Shown here in pieces: positions 1 through 5,218 of a stretch of 5,958 bases of DNA. The translations under genes and the position numbers were made by a program. Under the pieces are notes generated by a model. The model saw only the letters and a program-made list of their open reading frames with translations. It made no database searches and was not told where the DNA came from. The stretch is from contig JAJYWM010000211.1 in NCBI GenBank assembly GCA_021791455.1, forward strand, positions 1-5,958. Reading direction: 5' to 3'. Within the stretch, counting starts at the first letter, position 1. Every line of letters starts with the position of its first letter. The DNA comes from a bacterium (GTDB lineage Bacteria; Chloroflexota; Dormibacteria; UBA8260; Bog-877).

Positions 1-489
1 GAACCAGCTCGACCAGCCGGCGGCCCCGGCCCCGACCACCAGGAACAGGCCCGCGAACCCTATCGCCAGCCCGACCCAGACCCGGGCGCGGAAGCGCTGC
101 CGATGACGATATGCGACCCAGAGGGCGACCAACAGCGGCGTGGTGCCCGAGATCATGGCCACGTTGTCGGCGTTGGTCAAAGCCAGGGACCCGGTGAAGC
201 TCGACTGGTTGATGAGCACCCCGAACAGCGCCAGCACGGCGACCAGCCGCCATTGCTCGCGCGACAGCCTCGGCAGAGGGCCGTCGATCCAGCGGGCCAG
301 ACCGAGCAGGGCCACGCCGCCGACCAGGTACCGGATCACCGAGTAGGTCAGGGGGCCGCTCTGGTGCAGCGCCAGTTTCACCGCCACCACATTGACACTC
401 CAGATGGCGGTCGCACCCAGCACCAGCAGGTCGCCAGACCCGAAGTCCCGGGTGACCGTGCCGGGACGGAACGGATGCTGAGTGCTCAC
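1..489 (-). CDS. EamA/DMT-family transporter, N-terminal part (runs off the window)
   Basis: This is an inner-membrane permease of the drug/metabolite transporter superfamily; the substrate cannot be told from sequence. 163 codons are visible, about half of the usual ~300-residue protein with two EamA repeats. Residues 20-41 form the first helix (LLVLGATAIWSVNVVAVKLA), with the family-typical N/K after the first helix. They are followed by a P-L-T-Y-S-V-I-R-Y segment (46-54) that matches the P..fa..R motif of EamA repeat 1. Further helices lie at about 52-65, 82-96, 108-126 and 137-155. N105-A-D-N-V-A-M-I..P118 and the final W-V-G-L-A-I-G-F-A-G-L segment (138-148) match the end of the first EamA domain. 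I chose GTG at 489: no ATG or convincing Shine-Dalgarno lies upstream, but TACCTT sits exactly at -12 to -7, which suits a leaderless transcript. The C-terminal half lies to the left of the window. The family is fairly sure; the start is less so. Confidence 0.88.
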   Translation of the reverse strand, partial: MSTQHPFRPGTVTRDFGSGDLLVLGATAIWSVNVVAVKLALHQSGPLTYSVIRYLVGGVALLGLARWIDGPLPRLSREQWRLVAVLALFGVLINQSSFTGSLALTNADNVAMISGTTPLLVALWVAYRHRQRFRARVWVGLAIGFAGLFLVVGAGAAGWSSWF

Positions 490-495
490 ACACTC

Positions 496-501
496 AAGGT
501 A
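496..501 (-). promoter_or_regulatory. Possible -10 hexamer (TACCTT) of a leaderless promoter for the EamA gene
   Basis: On the minus strand TACCTT occupies -12 to -7 relative to the GTG at 489, fitting the TANNNT pattern of leaderless genes in high-GC bacteria. No good -35 box is seen 17-18 bp upstream. The placement equals that found for two other minus-strand genes here, which is the main support. Confidence 0.35.
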
Positions 502-811
502 GTGGGACGGAGGGCTGCGCCGGGAAGGTGGGCCTCGGGAGCCGCTCCCGCCACCCTGCACAAGCCGGCGGGACGGAGAGCGGGCTTAGCTCTCGCGGCA
601 GTCCCGGACCGGTCAAAGACGCATCCCCGGTGCGCTTCGTCCGGTTGCTGGGGAGGTGATCACGAATCCTGGTCGCGGCGGCGCGCCCGGGCCATGAGCG
701 GCCCTCTGGCGCAGGCATCGGAGCGGGTGCCGTCGGACCCGGCATCCCCCATGAGGGGCGCTTTCAGCCCCGGAGCAAGGGTCTCCCCGAACTTGCCGCG
801 GGCCGAACCCT

Positions 812-828
812 GAGCGGGTAGCCCGCTC
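812..828 (-). terminator. Perfect 7-bp hairpin downstream of the membrane-protein gene, possible terminator
   Basis: GAGCGGG-TAG-CCCGCTC forms a perfect 7-bp stem with a 3-nt loop, about 110 nt past the stop of the 938-1336 gene. It has no U-tract, so a U-less terminator, an RNA-stability hairpin and chance all remain possible. Confidence 0.3.
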
Positions 829-937
829 TACGAATGTGCCGACGATCCCAGCGAGGCAACAGCACCTGGCCATGACCCGTGGTGCGCGCTGGTGCGCCGG
901 CGCAAGCGCAGTAGTCTGCCCCTGGCCGAGCACACGA

Positions 938-1336
938 TCAGAGACGGATGCTGTGGAGATCCAGCGCCAACAGCACCAAGACGAAGACGATCACGAACAG
1001 GTAGAGCGCCGTCATCGACCAGCGCCGGGGGTCGTCGGCCCGCCAGAAGGCACGAATCGCCCGGACGTCGAACACGAGGGCGACCGCCGAAAGGAAGACC
1101 CCCACCACCGGCCCTGCCCCCGCCAGGGCCCCGATCGTGGGCAACAGGAAGGGCATCACCATGTAGGTGAAGATGCAGCGCATCGCCGACAGAGCCAGGG
1201 AGAGACTGAAGACCCTCTCGACCTCGGCATCGCTGGGGCGGGGGTCCGCCTCGGTTATGAAGAGCAACCTGCGCACGGCGCACTCCGCCTGGGTACGATC
1301 GCGAACCGAAGTCGGGGCCGCGCCTGTCTGGTCCAC
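938..1336 (-). CDS. Small three-helix integral membrane protein, unknown function
   Basis: The protein has 132 residues. A polar N-terminal segment (1-40: TQAECAVRRLLF.., DPRPSDAEVERVFS) is followed by three hydrophobic helices at about 44-65, 67-90 and 108-126. Between helices 2 and 3 is a basic, Trp-containing loop (VRAIRAFWRADDPRRW, 91-106), which should face the cytoplasm. I do not recognise a named family. The pattern of an acidic amphipathic N-terminus, helix pair, FWRADxxxRW loop and last helix resembles conserved hypothetical membrane proteins of actinomycetes (from memory, not searched). GTG at 1336 is the only workable start: an in-frame TAG lies only 9 nt upstream of it (1346-1348) and the first internal ATG is at codon 52. 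The RBS-like GGGAG overlaps the start, so initiation is probably leaderless from the promoter described separately. Codon third positions are strongly G/C, which supports real coding. Confidence 0.82.
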   Translation of the reverse strand: MDQTGAAPTSVRDRTQAECAVRRLLFITEADPRPSDAEVERVFSLSLALSAMRCIFTYMVMPFLLPTIGALAGAGPVVGVFLSAVALVFDVRAIRAFWRADDPRRWSMTALYLFVIVFVLVLLALDLHSIRL

Positions 1337-1342
1337 TCCCAG

Positions 1343-1372
1343 AGGCTACGTCGCCCATCATCACCCTGTCCA
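1343..1372 (-). promoter_or_regulatory. Sigma70-like promoter, leaderless, for the 132-residue membrane protein
   Basis: On the minus strand TGGACA (1372-1367, 5 of 6 to TTGACA) is separated by 18 bp from TAGCCT (1348-1343, TANNNT). The -10 lies at -12 to -7 from the GTG at 1336, so transcription should start at or next to the start codon. This is the best-formed promoter in the window. Confidence 0.5.
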
Positions 1373-1554
1373 GCCGAAGCTTCGCGCAGGATCGGACCGG
1401 CGGCACACCCGGGTCCAGGCATGCGGGGCGGACTCTCTGCGTCACTACCACCCGGCCGCGCCGACCGTGTCGAGTTCGCCCGAGAGCCGGCGCGGTAAGG
1501 CCGTCCCCACGAGGCTCAAGTTCCAGGGGCCGTTCTAACGACGCCCGTATCAGG

Positions 1555-1581
1555 GCCAAGCGCGTGATCGCGCGCGCTGGC
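1555..1581 (+). promoter_or_regulatory. Inverted repeat upstream of the lipoprotein gene
   Basis: GCCA-(A)-GCGCG at 1555-1564 pairs with CGCGC-TGGC at 1573-1581: a 9-bp stem with one bulged A and an 8-nt loop. It lies about 30 nt before the Shine-Dalgarno of the lipoprotein gene, so it could be an operator or a 5'-UTR hairpin. Chance in GC-rich DNA is a fair alternative. Confidence 0.25.
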
Positions 1582-1613
1582 TCCTGAGCGAGCGCCGCCG
1601 GAACATCACGGGC

Positions 1614-1620
1614 AGAAAGG
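1614..1620 (+). promoter_or_regulatory. Shine-Dalgarno-like AGAAAGG before the lipoprotein
   Basis: AGAAAGG ends 9 nt before ATG 1630 (the frame without a signal peptide) and 13 nt before GTG 1634 (the signal-peptide frame). The signal peptide decides for GTG 1634 despite the longer spacing. The better spacing to ATG 1630 is noted as a conflict. Confidence 0.4.
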
Positions 1621-1633
1621 CCGTTACCCATGA

Positions 1634-2856
1634 GTGCGCCGTGCCCTGCCCCTCATATTGCTCACCGTTCTGGCCCTCGTCCTGAGCGCCTGCGCCTCGC
1701 CAGGGCTTCACCCATTGCCGACCTCCAGCGCACTTCCCTCGCCAACGAGCTCTGGCCCACTCCGAAGGCCGACTCCTCGCCGAACAACCCTGGCTGTTCC
1801 CTCGGCGACCTGGCGCATCAACGCGTGAGCATCGCCTTCGTCAGTGGCGAGCTAGGGCTGGTCTCGCTCGACCATGAGTCAGCCGCTGGCGTCCCCGGGG
1901 GCCTCATTCAGCGTACAGCGAATGGAGGTCAAACCTGGCAGACGGTGTACGTGACTGACCATCTCTCCATCCACCAGGTCACCTGGACCTCGGCCGACAC
2001 GGCGGTCGCGGCCACCGCCTCGGGGCTGCTGGTGACCAGAAACCAAGGCGCTTCCTGGACATTGGTCCCTGGTCTGCCTGTGTGCAGCGTTCAGGCGCCA
2101 TCTCCCGGGACCGCCTACGCGGTCACCAGCGCGGGCCTCTACAGCATCTCCGAGCCCAGCATGCGGCTCACGCGGGTCGCCACTCCGCTGCCCGTGGCAG
2201 GCGTCCACTTCGTGAACCGGAAGCTGGGCTGGTTGGCCGGTCCCTCCGGCATCGCCATGACAGCGAACGGGGGCGGGACCTGGCACATCCAACTTCGGTT
2301 CAAACATCCCTTCTACCAGGGTTGGGATGCATCGCTGGCAACGGAGAGTGGCAGCCATCTGGTAGCGACCTACGCTGGCGGAACTGTCAGTGGCAACCCG
2401 GCCATCGATATCTACGGGAGTGCGAACGGGGGACACAGCTGGACCCTGGAGGAAGGGGGTGGCTACGTCCCGGTACCTACCGGCCAGGTGCCGGTTGGGG
2501 GCGTAGACCAAGCGGGGGCCACCGACGGCCAAGTGGTCGCTATCGCGCCCAACAGGACGCTGTTGCTGGGAACGACCGAAGAGTCGAAACCGTCTACTCA
2601 AGCCTCGGCTCCCAGCCTCTGCGAAACGAGCAACGTCGGTCGCAACTGGATATGCCGGCGGTTTCCATTCTTGGAGTGGCAGAACGCGACCTTCGATGCG
2701 GGCTACGATGGTGAGATAAGTGCCGTCCGGAGCCAATGGTGGCTCGCGGTGGTGGACGGGGATCAGCTCGTGATCGCGAGCGGCGCCCACCAGGGAGCTG
2801 ACTGGCAGGTAGTTGAGCGGATTCCACTGTCCCAGCGACCTCAGCTGAGCCGGTGA
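1634..2856 (+). CDS. Secreted lipoprotein with Asp-box/BNR-like (Ycf48-type) beta-propeller repeats, split by an apparent frameshift
   Basis: A surface-anchored beta-propeller protein; ligand unknown. From GTG 1634 the frame encodes a textbook lipoprotein signal: basic start (RRA), hydrophobic core (LPLILLTVLALV) and lipobox L-S-A-C with C20, then a Ser/Pro linker. That frame stops at TGA 1826-1828. The body continues in the -1 frame: restoring one G at about 1825 turns GCG-TGA into GCG-GTG and reads WRINA-VSIAFVSGELG, giving a 407-residue protein. In repaired numbering, Asp-box-like motifs [S/T]xNxGx[S/T/N]W occur at 95-102 (TANGGQTW), 135-142 (TRNQGASW), 210-217 (TANGGGTW), 263-270 (SANGGHSW) and 332-339 (TSNVGRNW). 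These are the turn motifs of sialidase-, VPS10- and Ycf48-like propellers. An unbroken frame also runs from ATG 1630 to 2856, and an automatic caller would take it, but its first 65 residues are then featureless and lack the signal peptide. Alternatives are a real inactivating deletion or an assembly/sequencing error. No slippery heptamer is seen, so programmed frameshifting is unlikely. Confidence 0.85.
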
Positions 2857-2947
2857 CGAGACTGGACATTGGTCAGCCCCAGAGGCTGCCCCAGAACCGT
2901 CTGTGTCAATATTAGGATGAGGCAGACGTCCAACCTGAATATCTGAG

Positions 2948-2976
2948 TTGACAGAGGCCAGCGATCACCAGCCGAA
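2948..2976 (+). promoter_or_regulatory. Perfect -35 (TTGACA) ahead of the acetyltransferase gene, weak -10
   Basis: TTGACA at 2948-2953 sits in the most AT-rich stretch of the window (about 2905-2955). The sequence 17-18 bp downstream (CCGAAT) matches the -10 only in its last three bases. If used, the 5' UTR would be about 100 nt. Confidence 0.25.
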
Positions 2977-3087
2977 TGGTGCAACCTGTCCAACAGCCAT
3001 TTCCCTGTTCCCCGCCGCCGAGAACTCTCTAGTGAAGGCGCAGGCCGCTGTCTGGGACAGGACCGCTATGGATCCAACGTTGCCAGA

Positions 3088-3609
3088 ATGGTCGAATTGG
3101 GCGATCACATCAAGGTAGAGCCTCTGATAAGCAGGCGGTTCACCCTGGTCCCGCTGAGCGTGAACCACGCCCAAGAGATGGCGCCCATCCTGGGGGACCC
3201 CTCGATTTATGAGTTCATCGGCGGCGCGCCAATGACGGCGGGACAGGTCAAGTCCCGTTACAAGCGGCTTCAAGCGGGATCACCGGACCCGCGCGAGACA
3301 TGGCTCAACTGGGTGCTGCGATCGCGGGACCAGCGCGCCTTGATTGGCACAATCCAGGTCACGGTCTGGCCGGACCAGGGCCGGGCCGAGATCGCCTGGA
3401 TCATCGGCGCGGCCTGGCAAGGGCAAGGGATCGCCAGCGAGGGCGCCGCGCAGGTAGTCGAATGGCTAAGGAGCCGCGGGATCCGCGCGGTTATCGCCCA
3501 CATCCACCCGGATCATGGCGCCTCCCAAGCGGTGGCCAGACACGTCGGGCTCGCGCCCACGGTGAAGGTGGTTGACGGCGAGGTCGAGTGGCGGGCCGAC
3601 CTCGCGTGA
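3088..3609 (+). CDS. GNAT-family N-acetyltransferase (RimJ/RimL-like)
   Basis: This cytoplasmic enzyme should transfer the acetyl group of acetyl-CoA to an amine; the substrate is not identifiable. The protein has 173 residues, normal for the family. Residues 14-23 (ISRRFTLVPL) match the usual N-terminal 'teRLxLrpl' strand, followed by the helix that surveys NHAQEMAPILGDPSIYEFIGG (26-46). Strand beta4 is at 85-93 (LIGTIQVTV) and beta5 at 99-107 (RAEIAWIIG). Motif A, the acetyl-CoA pyrophosphate loop, is W110-QGQGIASEGA (Q-x-x-G-x-A). Motif B is IHPDHGASQAVARHVGL (139-155), where family members usually have N-x-x-S/A. ATG 3088 has no clear Shine-Dalgarno and no -10 at the leaderless position, so TTG 3097 or another nearby start is possible. 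The gene converges on vapC, with an inverted repeat in between. The family is sure; the start is moderately so. Confidence 0.9.
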   Translation: MVELGDHIKVEPLISRRFTLVPLSVNHAQEMAPILGDPSIYEFIGGAPMTAGQVKSRYKRLQAGSPDPRETWLNWVLRSRDQRALIGTIQVTVWPDQGRAEIAWIIGAAWQGQGIASEGAAQVVEWLRSRGIRAVIAHIHPDHGASQAVARHVGLAPTVKVVDGEVEWRADLA

Positions 3610-3635
3610 AGGATTGTGGCACCTCCCCACAGCCC

Positions 3636-3677
3636 CCGGCCGAGTATGTCCAGTCTCGGGCCGACCACCTCGGCCGG
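3636..3677. terminator. 9-bp perfect inverted repeat between convergent genes, possible bidirectional terminator
   Basis: CCGGCCGAG (3636-3644) and CTCGGCCGG (3669-3677) are exact reverse complements with a 24-nt loop. The repeat begins 26 nt after the acetyltransferase stop and lies 139 nt past the vapC stop. It has no T-tract on either side, so it may act as a U-less terminator or an operator. Nothing else is recognised between 3610 and 3816. Confidence 0.35.
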
Positions 3678-3816
3678 ATACTAGTCCGTGACGTGGCCGC
3701 CTCCGCTGGGACTCGCCGGGACCTGCTTCGTGGGCTTCGTCTCGGCATCACGGCGGCCCCCCAGCGGATCGGCTCCAATCCCGGCCAGCGTCAGCACCGG
3801 GCGGCCGCGGCTAAAC

Positions 3817-4209
3817 TCAGCAGCACACCACCGAGAGCGTCGCGTCCAGCCGACGGATGCCCTGTGGGTCACTGGTGACGACGATCGCGCGGAGCCGGCG
3901 GGCCAGCAGCGCCACGCTCGAGTCGACAGTATCTGCGGTGTCAGTCAACCCACATAGGGCGCCAGTGGCTTGCGCCTCGGCAAGGTCAAGGGAGGTTACA
4001 GCAATGCTGCTGGACTCGATCAGGCGAGCCAGCCGCACTTGTCGGCCGCCATCCCGCCAAACCTGGGCGACCACCCCCGCGGGGACGTGAAGCACCCGGT
4101 CGTGCTCAACTGCCAGCTCCACCAGGCGGAGCATGAGCCGGTCGGCGCGCTCGAACGCGATCAAACTGCCGGCGTCGAGGACTACAGGCCGAGGACTTGA
4201 CGAGCCCAT
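3817..4209 (-). CDS. vapC: PIN-domain ribonuclease toxin, VapC-like
   Basis: This 130-residue protein would be the toxin of a type II toxin-antitoxin pair: a Mg2+-dependent endoribonuclease that cleaves RNA (often tRNA) when not bound by its antitoxin. PIN hallmarks are present: VVLDAGSLIAFERAD (9-23), with first catalytic Asp D12; the conserved helix VPAGVVAQVWRDG (42-54); TADTVDSSVALLARR (91-105), with D93/D96; and IVVTSDPQGIRRL (109-121), with D114 in the C-terminal T-S-D motif. In classic VapC the middle helix carries a catalytic Glu; here that place is Q49. I recall the same AGVVAQVWR wording in actinomycete relatives, so this is probably a subfamily trait. ATG 4209 lies inside the antitoxin gene (28-nt overlap) and has AGAGGA a few bases upstream, so it is probably translated by coupling from the antitoxin mRNA. 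The frame is intact although the neighbouring integrase and transposase are broken, consistent with retention by addiction. Confidence 0.85.
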   Translation of the reverse strand: MGSSSPRPVVLDAGSLIAFERADRLMLRLVELAVEHDRVLHVPAGVVAQVWRDGGRQVRLARLIESSSIAVTSLDLAEAQATGALCGLTDTADTVDSSVALLARRLRAIVVTSDPQGIRRLDATLSVVCC

Positions 4210-4409
4210 TCATCCTCTGCTGAGGTGGCCGGCCCAGCTTCAGCCCGCATCTCCGCCAAGAGGTCCGCGAGCCCTTGGCGCCTCACCTTCTCTTCCATGG
4301 CTTGGTCGACCCAAGCGCTCAGCGAGGGCGCGTGACCATGGGCGACTGCCTGCCCCGCAGCCGCCAGAACCTCTGGTCGAACTGTGATGGTCACCCTGGC
4401 TCTCTGCAT
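4182..4409 (-). CDS. vapB: Ribbon-helix-helix-type antitoxin of the vapC pair
   Basis: The predicted product is a 75-residue DNA-binding antitoxin that neutralises the VapC-like toxin and represses their shared promoter. The N-terminus ARVTITVRPEVLAAAGQAV fits an RHH beta-strand (RVTITV) followed by helix 1. SLSAWVDQAMEEKVRR (about residues 29-44) is the second RHH helix with its usual S-x-S-x-W-V/I-x-x-A core. The acidic, Trp-containing C-terminus (AEAGPATSAEDEWARQVLGL) resembles the toxin-binding tail of such antitoxins. An in-frame ATG at 4439 would add ten residues (MTVHGQYDDR). I prefer ATG 4409: it begins just before the RHH strand, and TATGAT sits at -12 to -7 from it. The stop at 4182 overlaps the toxin start, the normal antitoxin-first order. 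The 3D-fold assignment rests on pattern only; the toxin partner strengthens it. Confidence 0.8.
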   Translation of the reverse strand: MQRARVTITVRPEVLAAAGQAVAHGHAPSLSAWVDQAMEEKVRRQGLADLLAEMRAEAGPATSAEDEWARQVLGL

Positions 4410-4415
4410 ACGATC

Positions 4416-4421
4416 ATCATA
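4416..4421 (-). promoter_or_regulatory. -10 hexamer TATGAT, leaderless promoter of the toxin-antitoxin operon
   Basis: On the minus strand TATGAT (5 of 6 to TATAAT) lies at -12 to -7 relative to ATG 4409. No clear -35 is seen 17-18 bp upstream. The antitoxin's own operator would be expected around this site, but I find no clear palindrome. Confidence 0.45.
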
Positions 4422-4493
4422 CTGGCCATGGACCGTCATCGGCTACCCGCCTTGCATCCCGTCCACCCAGCTTTCCGGGCTCCCCCAGGTGCC

Positions 4494-4804
4494 CTACGCA
4501 CTCCCTTCGTCTTCCAGATCACCAGCAGGGGAGATGATGGCGCCCATCACCTGGGCTGTCTCGCGCTGCATGGTCTGGGTGAGGTGGGAGTAGCGGTTCA
4601 GCGTTATCGCCACCCTCGTATGCCCGAGCATCTTGGCGGCGATCTTGGGGTGCACCCCGCCACCCAGGAGCAGGATAGCCGCAGTGTGGCAGAGATCGTG
4701 GAACCTCACAGTCGGAAACCGGCCCGGCGCAGCATGAGACCGAAGTGGCGCCGGATCAGGCGGACTCCTTCAGGCGGAACGACTGGCATCCTTGGCCGGA
4801 ATTC
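4494..4804 (-). pseudogene. Tyrosine recombinase (phage-type integrase) remnant: C-terminal catalytic half, frameshifted
   Basis: This is the debris of the integrase that once moved an element in this region. The frame from 4709 to 4494 reads RFHDLCHTAAILLLGGG..KMLGHTRVAITLNRYSHL, the C-terminal half of a tyrosine recombinase: box II HxLRHT, LGH (H30 of this fragment) and the nucleophile Y40 in NRYSH. Box II is HDLCHT, so the catalytic arginine is a cysteine (codon TGC, 4691-4689; one transition from CGC). Upstream, the sequence continues in another frame as PPEGVRLIRRHFGLMLRRAGF (about 4777-4715) and stops at TGA 4708-4706. Restoring one C in the CC at 4715-4714 joins them as RRAGF-PTVRFHD, the usual integrase wording. 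The N-terminal domain and the first catalytic arginine region are missing; the fragment ends where the transposase remnant begins, near 4800. It is therefore inactive on three counts: truncation, frameshift and a lost catalytic residue. Confidence 0.85.
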
Positions 4805-5132
4805 GCAACTGGCTCCGGCTGACCCGAGAGGGTGGGGACCTCATCCGCTCCGAGATATCGGCCCAGAGTTTGGTGTCTCGGCCATCGGTGACTGGTGCAC
4901 TCGGTCCAGCTCCCGGATCAGCGGCATCGACCCGGGCTCACCTTGGCAGAACGCCTTCGAGGAGACCATCCATGGCAATGGTCGCGACGAGCCCTTCGCT
5001 CGGGAGATCTTCAATTCCATCCTGGCGTCCTGGGGCCTCTACGCGGACTGGTGCCGCGACTACGATCGTCACCGCCCCCATCGCTCCTTGGGACGACCGA
5101 CCCCAAAGAGTGGAGGCTGGGGGCCATTTTGA
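4800..5132 (+). mobile_element. IS3-family transposase remnant (C-terminal end of the DDE domain), truncated and frameshifted
   Basis: The frame from about 4851 to 5132 gives LRDIGPEFGVSAIGDWC, then PGSPWQNAFEETIHGNGRDE and YADWCRDYDRHRPHRSLGRPTP. This is the end of an IS3-family OrfB integrase-core transposase (compare RsDNGPEF, PGSPWQNAfvEsfNgrlRDE, dYNxxRPHssLGxxTP). The Asp of D-I-G (codon 4854-4856) and the second Glu of FEET (codon 4962-4964) are 35 residues apart, the D-(35)-E spacing of the family. The usual DNG is DIG, and SILASWGLYADW shows a locally scrambled helix. The preceding residues (..GGDLIRS, ending about 4850) are in the +1 frame, so about two extra bases at 4850-4857 (GAGATATC) broke the gene exactly at the catalytic DNG. 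OrfA, the first catalytic Asp and a recognisable left inverted repeat are absent. The left boundary is approximate; the right end must lie between about 5100 and 5144. Confidence 0.85.
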
Positions 5133-5144
5133 TCTCAAATCTGC

Positions 5145-5188
5145 TGGAGGCGACTCCGGGAATCGAACCCGGGATCGCGGTTTTGCAG
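5145..5188 (-). other. tRNA-Cys(GCA) 3' fragment, probable att site scar
   Basis: Read on the minus strand, the segment supplies the 3' part of a tRNA: anticodon loop CTGCAAA (5188-5182; anticodon GCA), anticodon-stem 3' strand ACCGC, variable GATC, T-arm CCGGG-TTCGATT-CCCGG (perfect 5-bp stem, canonical loop), acceptor 3' strand AGTCGCC, discriminator T and encoded CCA (5147-5145). GCA with U73 is the tRNA-Cys signature. The 5' half is absent: the bases before the loop (CCGAA) do not pair with ACCGC, and no GGCGACT acceptor strand or D-arm is found in the next 30 nt. The break falls at the anticodon loop, where many tyrosine integrases cross over, and an integrase remnant lies ~340 nt away. 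It is therefore best read as an attachment site or direct-repeat remnant rather than a functional tRNA gene. Confidence 0.85.
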
Positions 5189-5218
5189 TTCGGGAACGGT
5201 TGTTCGCCAGCGTCCGTA

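Larger units (their letters stand above)
490..937. other. 448-nt interval without a convincing gene; several perfect short hairpins
   Basis: The interval lies between the EamA gene and the 132-residue membrane protein, both on the minus strand. Open frames run through it in several phases, but their translations are Arg/Pro/Gly-rich with no recognisable domain, typical of chance frames in GC-rich DNA. Four perfect stem-loops are visible: 536-550 (6-bp stem, loop 3), 576-594 (6-bp stem, loop 7), 755-771 (5-bp stem, loop 7) and 812-828 (7-bp stem, loop 3). None is followed by a T-tract on either strand. No tRNA or known riboswitch is recognised. Confidence 0.5.

Noticed and set aside
103..813. 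236-codon plus-strand open frame
   Set aside because: Its first part is the complement of the EamA transporter, and the remainder is low-complexity.
828..1631. 267-codon minus-strand open frame
   Set aside because: Overlaps the clearly membrane-type gene at 938-1336 in another phase. Its translation is Arg/Gly/Pro-rich with no domain.
1820..1830. Programmed -1 ribosomal frameshift in the lipoprotein
   Set aside because: No slippery heptamer (X XXY YYZ type) or close downstream pseudoknot is visible, and the join is simply GCGTGA. A missing base explains it better.
1879..2790. 303-codon minus-strand open frame opposite the lipoprotein
   Set aside because: The plus strand has a signal peptide and five Asp-box motifs. 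The opposite frame has none and is a GC-rich shadow.
3588..3878. 96-codon plus-strand frame after the acetyltransferase
   Set aside because: Overlaps both the acetyltransferase end and the vapC 3' end in antisense, with no domain. Its composition looks like a chance frame.
4275..4800. N-terminal two-thirds of the plus-strand open frame 4275-5132
   Set aside because: This part runs antisense to vapB and the integrase remnant and is a shadow. Only the portion after about 4850 matches a transposase.
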